Positions 55,101-64,000 of a DNA stretch of 64,000 nucleotides are shown here, piece by piece. The stretch covers positions 13,087 through 77,086 of the forward strand of contig BQKZ01001652.1 of NCBI GenBank assembly GCA_036244855.1, given 5' to 3'. Within the stretch, counting starts at the first letter, position 1; every line of letters starts with the position of its first letter. The notes beneath the pieces are model-generated. The model made no database searches. It was not told the DNA's origin and saw nothing but the letters and a program-made list of their open reading frames with translations. Made by a program: the position numbers and the translations under genes. The DNA is from Temnopleurus reevesii. Lineage: Eukaryota > Echinodermata > Echinoidea > Temnopleuroida > Temnopleuridae.

Positions 55101-58100
55101 TTCCACTTTACATTCAATTATCTTTAAACTTAATTATCATTCTACAGTACAATAAACAAGTTGTTCCTGTAAATATGTAGGTTTCTCCAATGTTCGCAAA
55201 CCTCCAAGGAAAAGTGGTATCAATGGAAATTATTATCCATTTTCACCAAGGGAAAAGTCTAGGTATTCGATAGGTATGCCTAAATATTGTTATAATAAGG
55301 GATTTGAATTAGCCCTTGTGTCCAAAATGATCAGTTAGACTGTGTTGTATGAGAAAAATCAAAGATAACTAGCTATTAGGGTTAAAGTGTAGCCGCTTTC
55401 AATAATACGATACAATAGTGCATAACTTGGGCCAGTAACATAAAAATGCACTTAAACTTACGATAAATATCAATCGGAAGTTTATGGTAAAACATGAATA
55501 ATAAAAATATGATAAATAAAAACATTAACCTTATATTTTCCATGATACAGGCCCTTTGATTATCATTCCATTGGAAAGCCTATTGGAAGTAGTGCGACTT
55601 CCCATCAATATAATTAATCATAAGGGCTGAAACTGGAAATGAGTTTAGATATTTATCATGGAATTTCTAAAAATTCACCTGTAAATAAAACAAAAAATGT
55701 CTTCTTAAAATACTGGGAAACCCGGAAAGCCTGATTCTTCCAATGTGGTGAATCGTAGCTTGTTCAATAAAACAAAAGAAGGAAAGTAAATCATAAAAAA
55801 TAAGTTATTCTTCATGAAAAAAAAGGTTGTGGCTAAACTACGGTCTAAATCGTTCAAGCAATGTCTCATGAATGCATTTCAAACATAATGTTCTTGTTAA
55901 AAGTAATGAAATGACTTCTGTTATTCTCTGTTTATCCAGCATGTTCTACTGGCTTCTATGGGTCAGGATGCAAACAGACGTGTCACTGTGATTCTTCAGG
56001 TACCTGTGACCCTGTCACCGGAGCGTGCTCCTCTGGATGCCAGAATGGATGGACAGGTGATCAATGCCAAGGTAACGATCATGAGTCCTGGTTCTAAATG
56101 ATTTACCTCGCTGGATTTACCTTGCCTCGTCGATTTAGCGTTTAAAGATGCAATACTTGCTATGGGACTATTAATCTTTTCATTGATCATGGAACCATTC
56201 AGTGTGGATGAATTTCTTTCGTAAAGAATGAATCTGAGTTATTAGGTTTTATCTCGAATTTGAAATTTTGTAATACCCTAAAGCCGCCGCTGCACTAGAC
56301 CGAGTTTCCTTGATCTCGGGTTTTTAGACGGATAACCCCATTCTCAATTTAGCTCGCGATTCAGTAGTCCTATCTGCACTATAACACTTATTGAAAATAT
56401 ATTTCGAGATGAAAACTGTTCTCCTCCATGATTTAGCTCGAGATTCATAAACCCTGTCTCCATTATAGCACTATCAGGCAATTAAAACAAGAATGTATTT
56501 ACAAAGATTAAAATATTTAAACATCGAATTATTCCAAAAGGAATTATTAAAAAGGGTACATGTATAGTTTTTATATAAAACCATAGTTGAATGCTTGCAA
56601 TTCATTAAAAAATATGAATGAATGAAATGATGCATACACAAATTATAATGAAGGAGTAAAATGTGTGTGATGTTGTTCAAACTGTTATGAATTGGCCTGC
56701 CCTTTTTTCGTCTGACTTGGCGGCAATACAAATCATTCATATTATATGTACTTTTTAATTTTCTTATTGCATTTTTTATTTATTTGTTGCAGTTACTATT
56801 TTGGATACCACTGTTGTGCTACGCCGGGGTGGGGTTTATGATGGTTCTGGAACCAATTTCCTTGGTATGTTCATGATTGGGCAGACAGATGTCCTTGATG
56901 ATCCTTCCTTGAAGTATTACATTGGACGAGAGGTGGATACAGGAGCAGGAGAAACAGGTCATGGGGCATTTCTACTTTCTAATGGTGATAGNATGCTAAT
57001 GTATTGGCAAGTATTTTTTCCACTGATTTTTAATTTTATTACACTTTGACAATGTGCAATGCTGAAATGAAGAACGTCATTTTCTTCAAAATGCATTTTC
57101 CAAGTGTATACAAATATAAAAATATGTGATAAAATCTAGAAAATGTGGAATATTTGGGTACAATATTAATACAGTGGATCATCTATCATTTCATCAGTGT
57201 TGCTTACTAGTTGGCAACTCTGCTGTATGTACTTTGCGGTATTCCTGATGAGCGAGTTCATTGTGTTTTGCTGAGTTGTAACACATACTGAAACACTGAA
57301 AACATATCCAATATAATTCATGGTTGAAGCCTTAGTTAATGGATAAATAATGAGCTTGTATAGTTAAAAAGCCTCATAGGTTCATTTAATCTTCATTCAT
57401 TCATTTATACAGCATGTGAAGCCGGTTACTTTGGTCAGGACTGTACTGGATCATGTTCTTTACTGCCTTGCCATACTGACTGTAGTGGAGCTGTGTTCTG
57501 TCTATCTGATCCATATGGATGTTCATGTGCTGCTGGATGGACCGGGCTAGAGTGTGATCAAGGTGTGGTCAGAAATACCAAATTAGATTCTTCTTTTTTT
57601 TTACTTTTCAAAACCAGCCGATGGCTGAGCAAGGTAATCCAACCCGTAAGTGGTAAATGAATAAACGATACACAAATAAATAAGACAGTGATAAACTTAC
57701 TAAAATATCATGATGAATCCACAAACCTACCTACGTGTGTTCAAGGTGTGGAGATGCCTCATTAAACTTTTAGTTTCTTGTCATTTTTTTTTTAAATAGC
57801 ATTAAAATTCCACTTTACATTCAATTATCTTTAAACTTAATTATCATTCTACAGTACAATAAACAAGTTGTTCCTGTAAATATGTAGGTTTCTCCAATGT
57901 TCGCAAACCTCCAAGGAAAAGTGGTATCAATGGAAATTATTATCCATTTTCACCAAGGGAAAAGTCTAGGTATTCGATAGGTATGCCTAAATATTGTTAT
58001 AATAAGGGATTTGAATTAGCCCTTGTGTCCAAAATGATCAGTTAGACTGTGTTGTATGAGAAAAATCAAAGATAACTAGCTATTAGGGTTAAAGTGTAGC

Positions 58101-59892
58101 CGCTTTCAATAATACGATACAATAGTGCATAACTTGGGCCAGTAACATAAAAATGCACTTAAACTTACGATAAATATCAATCGGAAGTTTATGGTAAAAC
58201 ATGAATAATAAAAATATGATAAATAAAAACATTAACCTTATATTTTCCATGATACAGGCCCTTTGATTATCATTCCATTGGAAAGCCTATTGGAAGTAGT
58301 GCGACTTCCCATCAATATAATTAATCATAAGGGCTGAAACTGGAAATGAGTTTAGATATTTATCATGGAATTTCTAAAAATTCACCTGTAAATAAAACAA
58401 AAAATGTCTTCTTAAAATACTGGGAAACCCGGAAAGCCTGATTCTTCCAATGTGGTGAATCGTAGCTTGTTCAATAAAACAAAAGAAGGAAAGTAAATCA
58501 TAAAAAATAAGTTATTCTTCATGAAAAAAAAGGTTGTGGCTAAACTACGGTCTAAATCGTTCAAGCAATGTCTCATGAATGCATTTCAAACATAATGTTC
58601 TTGTTAAAAGTAATGAAATGACTTCTGTTATTCTCTGTTTATCCAGCATGTTCTACTGGCTTCTATGGGTCAGGATGCAAACAGACGTGTCACTGTGATT
58701 CTTCAGGTACCTGTGACCCTGTCACCGGAGCGTGCTCCTCTGGATGCCAGAATGGATGGACAGGTGATCAATGCCAAGGTAACGATCATGAGTCCTGGTT
58801 CTAAATGATTTACCTCGCTGGATTTACCTTGCCTCGTCGATTTAGCGTTTAAAGATGCAATACTTGCTATGGGACTATTAATCTTTTCATTGATCATGGA
58901 ACCGTTCAGTGTGGATGAATTTCTTTCGTAAAGAATGAATCTGAGTTATTAGGTTTTATCTCGAATTTGAAATTTTGTAATACCCTAAAGCCGCCGCTGC
59001 ACTAGCCCGAGTTTCCTTGATCTCGGGTTTTTAGACGGATAACCCCATTCTCAATTTAGCTCGCGATTCAGTAGTCCTATCTGCACTATAACACTTATTG
59101 AAAATCTATTTCGAGATGAAAACTGTTCTCCTCCATGATTTAGCTCGAGATTCATAAACCCTGTCTTCATTATAGCACTATCAGGCAATTAAAACAAGAA
59201 TGTATTTACAAAGATTAAAATATTTAAACATCGAATTATTCCAAAAGGAATTATTTAAAAGGGTACATGTATAGTTTTTATATAAAACCATAGTTGAATG
59301 CTTGCAATTCATTAAAAAATATGAATGAATGAAATGATGCATACACAAATTATAATGAAGGACTAAAATGTGTGTGATGTTGTTCAAAATGTTACGAATT
59401 GGCCTGCCTTTTTTTCGTCTGACTTGGCGGCAATACAAATCATTCATATTATATGTACTTTTTCATTTTCTTATTGCATTTTTCATTTATTTGTTGCAGT
59501 TACTATTTTGGACACCACTGCTTTGCTACGTCGAGGTGGTGTCTATGATGGTTCTGGATCTAATTTCCTGGGTATGTTCATGATTGGGGAGACAGATGTG
59601 CTTGATGATCCTTCCTTGAAGTATTACATTGGACGAGAGGTGGATACAGGAGCAGGAGAAACAGGTCATGGGGCATTTCTACTTTCTAATGGTGATATGT
59701 CTACAACTTGGGATGATACAGGACTGCCTCCGGACACAACATTCATAGACTATTATCACCGGTCATTCAGAGCATTGAGAGCATACTTTGATGAAACGAT
59801 TCGTGGCGATTCTCGTGTTGGAGCATACCGAATGGCAATTCAATACAAAGGATGGACAGAACAGACGATTGTACTGAACGAATACTGTGGAG
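51795..59892 (+). CDS. Tie/TEK-like receptor ectodomain gene, partial
   Basis: Exons at 51795-52127, 52712-52978, 53636-53767, then 54706-54855, 55181-55273, 55940-56071, 56793-56991 and a second set 57413-57562, 57888-57980, 58647-58778, 59500-59892. All are phase 1-1, so they join in frame in any number. Domain order is Ig-like, cysteine-poor Ig-like, then three EGF-like modules; this and motifs such as LRLIV-R-x-C...WGPEC, CPPGF-x-G and DPYGCSCA-x-GW match the Tie1/Tie2 ectodomain (angiopoietin-type receptors in vertebrates). Differences are an extra linker exon before the third EGF and a 131-residue exon where Tie has Ig3. The signal-peptide exon and any FN3, transmembrane and kinase exons were not found, so a kinase-less relative is possible. 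The second exon set may be an assembly artefact. Confidence 0.82.
52378..52412 (+). pseudogene. vestige of a duplicated exon B start
   Basis: TTTTCCAG precedes CTCACGTCACACCAAGTCAC, which resembles the acceptor and first 32 bases of exon B at 52712 (CTCACTTCACGCCTAGTTCA), about three quarters identical. The frame hits TAA at 52410-52412 and similarity ends. A decayed exon copy is the simplest reading; chance similarity cannot be excluded. Confidence 0.4.
52712..52978 (+). CDS. Tie-like exon B: Ig-like domain 2 without cysteines
   Basis: Acceptor ATTTCTAG, donor GTATGT. 267 bp. The sequence FTVTVSKDEEVRLVINP, GNLVWKL, LNISRANKDQHAGVHHYFYE and LLRLIVRG has the Ig 'W' and the D-x-x-A-G-V-x-x-Y strand but no Cys, as in Ig2 of vertebrate Tie receptors. 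LRLIV-R leads directly to the EGF in both. Confidence 0.8.
53636..53767 (+). CDS. Tie-like exon C: EGF-like 1
   Basis: Acceptor GTTTCAG, donor GTAAGT. ECLDNLWGPECKYTCPVCYN, GGVCDDVSGRCVCPPGFSGD and HCQT, with eight cysteines, follow the laminin-type EGF spacing of Tie EGF1. Confidence 0.88.
53768..54705 (+). other. Tie-like intron with the left start of the 2.7-kb duplicated block
   Basis: The duplicated block begins at 54279 (ATGCTAATGTATTGGCAAGT), the same words that follow the N at 56992. (ATTC)n-like repeats lie at about 54674-54700. Confidence 0.75.
54706..54855 (+). CDS. Tie-like exon D: EGF-like 2 (left copy)
   Basis: Acceptor ATATAG, donor GTGTGG. CEAGYFGQDCTGSC, STLPGHTDCSGAVFCLSD and PYGCSCAAGWTGLECDQ follow Tie EGF2, including V-F-C-L-x-D-P-Y-G-C-S-C. 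The second copy at 57413 has LLPCH where this has TLPGH, one Cys more. Confidence 0.85.
55181..55273 (+). CDS. Tie-like exon E: 31-residue linker (left copy)
   Basis: AATATGTAG precedes and GTATGC follows a 93-bp stretch, open in phase 1-1, that reads GFSNVRKPPRKSGINGNYY and PFSPREKSRYSIG. It is basic and Ser/Pro-rich with no Cys. Vertebrate Tie has no such insert between EGF2 and EGF3. The splice sites and phase fit, but without transcripts it could be a chance exon; skipping it keeps the frame. Confidence 0.5.
   Translation, partial: VSPMFANLQGKVVSMEIIIHFHQGKSLGIR
55940..56071 (+). CDS. Tie-like exon F: EGF-like 3 (left copy)
   Basis: Acceptor TATCCAG, donor GTAACG. ACSTGFYGSGCKQTCHCDSS, GTCDPVTGACSSGC and QNGWTGDQCQ, eight cysteines, resemble Tie EGF3 and MEGF-type modules. 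Confidence 0.87.
56793..56991 (+). CDS. Tie-like exon G, truncated left copy
   Basis: Acceptor TTGTTGCAG. It opens VTILDTTVVLRRGGVYDGSG and runs to HGAFLLSNGD, where the contig ends at the N at 56992. The first 110 bp differ from the complete copy at about a dozen sites, several of them amino-acid changing. Confidence 0.8.
57413..57562 (+). CDS. Tie-like exon D', EGF-like 2 (right copy)
   Basis: Acceptor ATACAG, donor GTGTGG. It reads GSCSLLPCHTDCSGAVFC at the variable segment. The extra Cys is the main difference from exon D. The rest is identical in protein sequence. Confidence 0.83.
57888..57980 (+). CDS. Tie-like exon E', linker (right copy)
   Basis: Identical to 55181-55273 as far as I can see, with the same splice sites. 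Same uncertainty about its use. Confidence 0.48.
   Translation, partial: VSPMFANLQGKVVSMEIIIHFHQGKSLGIR
58647..58778 (+). CDS. Tie-like exon F', EGF-like 3 (right copy)
   Basis: Identical in protein to 55940-56071, with the same acceptor and donor. Confidence 0.85.
59500..59892 (+). CDS. Tie-like exon G', unassigned 131-residue extracellular exon
   Basis: Acceptor TTGTTGCAG, donor GTTAGA. The 393 bp run from VTILDTTALLRRGGVYDGSG through YYIGREVDTGAGETGHGAFL, DYYHRSFRALRAYFDETIR and YRMAIQYKGWTEQTIVLNEY to CGG. A single Cys lies near the end. In Tie receptors Ig3 follows EGF3, but I see no Ig signature here, so the fold is unknown to me. It ends in phase 1, so more exons should follow to the right. 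Confidence 0.78.
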
Positions 59893-61929
59893 GTTAGATT
59901 ATTTGAGCTTTATCGAAATAAATTCTTATGAATAATACTATCAACGAACATTTTGCTGAATCAATTATCAACAAAAGAAAATAATTTGAAAAAATATGTT
60001 CTATTAATGAATTTGTATAGCCATAGTTTCATGTAGTATGAGGGAGAAGAAAAATCATTTTTGGAGAGTATAGGTGGAATGTTCCTTAGCGACACTAATG
60101 GCAACACTAAGTTTCCATCATTGATGAAATACCATAAACAATTTTATTTCAAGTTTGCTTGTAGTAGTATAGATATCAATATTAAGTTAGGTATATTTCA
60201 TTTCTCACAAAATACCTCCTTACATCGTCCATTTTCAGAATCCAATCAAAATTTCTAACAACAAAAAATCAATAGGAGATAATAATGATAATACACATTC
60301 CAATTGAATAAGGAGCTCAAGACGAGGTAAACATGGTAAAGGAGAATCCAAGGAACCCAAATGATAATAGTGGAATATAAATGGTGTAAATACAATTGGA
60401 AAGGGTTGTGCAAAGATTACAGTTTAGTGCATATGGGCAATTCCACAAATTTCGGTGCCAATAGGGTTTTTACCGTTCCACGTACAGTCAAGATTTTTTT
60501 TTTTCTAGAGCACTCAGGAAATTGAAATTGTTGTTTTTCTGGTAGGACTCGTTGAGACCAACATGGAGATATATAGTTTTGCATACTTTCCATCCATATT
60601 AATGTCTGTTTATCACCTGTTTAGATCCAAAAAATGGCTAAAAATGGCCCAAAATCGTTTTCCACTGCTTGTATGTCAAATTTGGCCTTTAATTTTTTTT
60701 TTTGAAAAAAAATGTCATTTCACGGCAAATTCTTTGTTTTTTATTTTGACAATGAGTCATCACACGATGACTGAATGAAATTTCTTAGTAAAACGAGCAT
60801 CTTTGTATAATTTCATGATAAATTGCACTTTCCACGAAAACCATGTGAGCTACGTTACCTATTTTCAACTCCAATTATAAAAAAATAAAAACAGTTTTGT
60901 GCTATCTGAATAAGGGACCCTCATAATTTACATTAATCACAATACAAATTCTGATGGTTTCGTACTTAAGATATTGGAACAGCCACAACACAGAAATTTC
61001 ATCTGACCTTGTTAAGACTGGTGAGCTATACGTTACCAATTTTAAACAGTTTGCACTTATCTGACGAGTGTTTCCTAATAGTATACAATAGGTACCGGTA
61101 GCCGAACCTCATTTATATAGGAATTGCCAATAACACCATTCTCAATACTGCAAATTACATCAAAACATTGAAAAGCATGAGCTACGCTACTGTGAGCTAC
61201 GTTACGCTCTCTATCATTTGTCGCCATTTAACTGTCAAGACCTTCAAAGATGGATTTAATATGTGTTTGGTGTAAGCAAGGAGAAGATCCTCTCTCATCG
61301 CAGAGATAAAATCGGTAAATTTCATCCATACAATTCATATTTTTCCTGAACATTAGGTAAGTACGATAATTAATCATGTGTTCTAGCTATGTTATATGGT
61401 GTTATAGAAGTGTATCGTATCACAAAATAGTGGGTAATTTGATCTCCTGTATCACGCAAAACCGGGTCAGTCTCTAGCTGAGTCTTTAGGGATGCATTGT
61501 CACTGTAATATACACAACTAAAGAGCCATTCGGAACCACATACAAGGTAACGTAGCTCACACCAGAATAACATAGCTCGAATCTGATTATGCCAGTGTCT
61601 TATATGAAACACTTTTCTTAACTTATTTGTAAAATTGTTAGTTGTCGTATAGGTACTGTGATAAACTGCTGATAAATACTGCACGAAAATCACTATAAAC
61701 CACTTTTTATTGAAGTGAAAAGATCCGTCAATGTTATTCTGTTTTATTTATTATGTACCGCAGAAATATAAACATATTGGCACCCTTACTAATATTCAAT
61801 CAACTGTTATTATTAGAAGATATCAATGGTTGCATTTTTTTGGGGTAGAGGAAAGTGGTCCTTCTTTTATTAAGCTTTTTGATAAAGATATAGACTAGAT
61901 ATATATATATTTTTTCTTACTTTCTTTCA
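59893..61929. other. no exon seen after the Tie-like exons
   Basis: About 2 kb, AT-rich. GAGCTACGTTAC-type words recur (near 60847, 61022, 61185, 61195 and, inverted, 61550), suggesting an old repeat. No FN3, transmembrane or kinase sequence was found in any frame. Confidence 0.5.
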
Positions 61930-62816
61930 GGTTGAAAATGGCTTTAACAAATGCAGAAAATGTGGCATTACAGAAAAAGGAAAAAACAATGTGATCCTGT
62001 GTTGCAGGATCGTGATGAGGCAAAGCATGTAAAGAAATATTATGTTCCCATAGATCAGATGTTTGCAGGTGACAAGAAAACGAGACGGGAAAGAGTATGG
62101 CTGGCAAAAAAGAGAAACAAGAGAAAGGCAGTAAAATATTGATACCATGGATCAACCTGTTACGTCATCAGCTCCTGGACCAAGTTGCACGAGCACCCCA
62201 ATGAATGTTAGCATGTTTATGAACTTGACATTGTAAAATGTACGTAGTCGTACCTCCTCTCCGCCCTAAATGTTACATTGCGATTTAAAGATATTTCAAT
62301 CACGTTAAGAGTAAAATACCCTAATTTCCAACATAATCAAATTTTCAAAAAGGAAAAGGGATTTCTTAAAATGAAATATAATTCTTTTATCATGATTGTT
62401 AAGAAAACACAAGCAAACTAATCAAAATTCTGACATGGATTCTTAAACAAGTTCTTTTATTAATTGATTTTTTTATATATCTTTTGATATCTTCATTTAC
62501 TTGCAGGATTATCATTTCAATAGAAGAAGTCCCTGTCTACGAGGTGAAACAGATAATGTGCCACCACACAACGATGATCGAGTTCCTTTGAGTATTAAAT
62601 TCCCGTCTAACACAAATGTTAAAAAAGATTTCTGTTCATTCCAGAAAAAAAAAGAATCAACAAAAGTGTATATTGTGAGAAACGGAAGTATAAAAAGGCT
62701 TAACGAGGAAATCAGAAGTTCCAAAACAAAAGGTTTGGCGTTTGCAAAACAAACAATTAAGTTCAGCAAAAAAAAATGCTTCACACGGTCAAAGTTCAAG
62801 GGTTCACGATTCCATT
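61930..62816 (+). pseudogene. decayed basic-protein gene fragment (MALTNAE-type)
   Basis: TTTCTTTCAG precedes a short start MALTNAE at 61938. A frame shift then leads into KMWHYRKRKKQCDPVL and a basic stretch to 62141. After CTTGCAG at about 62506 another open segment is Lys/Arg-rich (VKKDFCSFQKKKES, VYIVRNGSIKRLNEEIRSS) to a stop at 62816, with further related-looking stretches beyond. The pattern resembles multicopy invertebrate proteins that start MALTNAEK and continue Y-R-x-R; that comparison is from memory and the function is unknown. The frame breaks suggest a pseudogene. Confidence 0.4.
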
Positions 62817-63135
62817 AAATCAACAACCTCAGTGAGAAAGTGCAGAAAAGATTTTTAGAGCATCTGGTATGACACGACACCTCTTAAGGTTCCAAAAGTT
62901 AAAGAAGCATTGATAGTACACAATGCTATGCTGAAAGACTTACAATATTCGAAAAATTAGTCGCAAATATATTTTGCAAGCTTCCAATCAACAATTGAAG
63001 TCTCAGAGGTGCCATAGGGGTTTGACACGCGCCCTTAAGATAGGGAAAAAATGGCATCCGGAAAAGGCTAAAATGGTAAAAAACAAAGGGAGCAATACAT
63101 TTTAGGGGCCTTTAAATTAACAAAGTGGACATTTT
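62817..63135. other. no gene seen
   Basis: Stop-ridden continuation of the decayed fragment; nothing else recognised. Confidence 0.4.
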
Positions 63136-63422
63136 GGCCTGTATTCTGATGTCAGGCAGTCAGGTTTAACTTAAACTAGAGTTTAAATCTGTGCTTTAAG
63201 TATGGGAAGCCAAAGGAGGCTTAAATGTATAACAGTCGGTGTTTAATTTACCAGCACATTTGTCACTCATAGTATTAATAACTGTCTTGGAATAAAAACT
63301 TATATAGTTTTCAAAATTTTTAGAGCATGGGAACACAGAGCAGTTAACACGAATTATTCAGTTTAAATAAAGTTTTAGCATTTAGGGATACCTATACTTA
63401 AACTGATATCATAATGCGGGCC
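63136..63422. mobile_element. family C inverted-repeat element, diverged copy
   Basis: The left end GGCCTGTATTCTGATG, then GGTTTAACTTAAACTAGAG, CTGTGCTTTAAGTATGGGA, and right end ATACTTAAACTGATATCATA ATGCGGGCC, match the arms of the element at 27620-27932 with many changes. Confidence 0.65.
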
Positions 63423-64000
63423 ATAGAGTTACACCTGGGCTGTCTCAATACCAACCAATATCAATATCACTGTCAATCCCCCCCCCCCCCCTAAAAAAGC
63501 AAATGGTGCGCTAATGGTTTGTGCTTGAGAAAGAAGACTGGAGCTTCCTTGTCTAAACGAGCCCTGATGTCTAAAGCTTACGATAAAATTACGATAATTA
63601 TATTAATCATATCAATATTCACATAACAATTGCATGAATCCACAAAGTTGTGCACATATAAGCATTTTACTCTATTTGCGAATGCGAAGATTTTTAGATC
63701 AAAGAATGGCATTAACACATGTTGGAGTTTTTTTTTTCAATTCGTAGCCATGGTAGCTGAGGGTTGTTTTTATTGAAAATTTGAGCTAAGCTACCGGCTC
63801 CCGCTGTTTCTCTAGTATGTCATATGGCATATATCGTAACTGGGGATGATACAAGCTTGGTCGCATTTGACAACAAGGCGCTTGATTAGCATACAAAATG
63901 AAAATGTTATATCTATTTCTGCCTAACCGTTAAGGTATAGAATTTGGGAAAAGCCCAATTTTAAAAACACCTGGTCCAAAATATTTTGAATTGCAAAGAT
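63423..64000. other. no gene seen; C-run
   Basis: A C-run lies at about 63478-63490. The remaining sequence is AT-rich and unassigned. Confidence 0.5.

Larger units (their letters stand above)
54279..56991. repeat. 2.7-kb duplicated block, left copy (ends at a single N)
   Basis: It repeats at 56993-59702. The offset is constant at 2707 bp from exon D to exon G, so there are no net indels there. The middle (exon D end to exon F) is almost identical, while both ends, especially exons D and G, carry clusters of substitutions. The N at 56992 interrupts exon G exactly where the left copy ends. Confidence 0.88.
56993..59702. repeat. 2.7-kb duplicated block, right copy
   Basis: Second copy of 54279-56991, starting at ATGCTAATGTATTGGCAAGT directly after the N and continuing uninterrupted into unique sequence in exon G. 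Confidence 0.88.

Noticed and set aside
54706..56071. Assignment of the EGF exons to MEGF10/SREC-type scavenger receptors
   Set aside because: The two preceding Ig-like exons, the LRLIV-R to WGPEC junction and the DPYGCSCA motif fit Tie better; MEGF proteins lack that arrangement.

Overview
The window is animal nuclear DNA: AT-rich, intron-rich, dense in microsatellites and short inverted-repeat transposons, and carrying tRNA-derived SINEs. The two recognised gene families (cys-loop receptor subunits, and a Tie/TEK-type receptor ectodomain) together with the repeat content suggest a marine invertebrate deuterostome, most likely an echinoderm such as a sea urchin. That assignment is inference; nothing here fixes the species.

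Layout. (1) 1-2676: the last three coding exons of a nicotinic acetylcholine receptor (nAChR) subunit gene A on the + strand (TM1-TM2; TM3; cytoplasmic MA helix, TM4 and stop). Its ligand-binding exons lie left of the window. (2) 2677-28010: about 25 kb with no gene I can support. It holds a duplicated block around a single N (3539-8564), inverted-repeat elements, SINE copies, microsatellites and a sequencing gap. (3) 28011-38677: a nearly complete second nAChR subunit gene B (+), all exons except the signal-peptide exon, with splice sites and phases that join in one frame. Its Cys-loop exon is triplicated in tandem inside (ATC)n arrays; copies 1 and 2 are broken and only copy 3 has a 5' splice site. 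(4) 38678-51690: intergenic DNA rich in mobile elements, including a 1.3 kb inverted-repeat element with internal GTGACGGGACGG motifs, a perfect 42-bp-arm hairpin, a tRNA-Thr-like sequence and a LINE reverse-transcriptase remnant. (5) 51795-59892: exons of a Tie-like receptor ectodomain (+): two Ig-like exons, three EGF-like exons, a short linker exon and a 131-residue unassigned exon, with the D-G part present twice. No transmembrane or kinase exon was found before the window ends. (6) 61930-62816: a decayed gene fragment, then more repeats.

The genes do not form a functional cluster: A and B are tandem paralogues that would encode membrane subunits of pentameric cation channels, and the Tie-like gene is a separate cell-surface receptor. 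An important caution is that four of the five isolated single N characters sit exactly at the ends of near-identical duplicated blocks. Those duplications may be two haplotype contigs placed side by side rather than real tandem copies.
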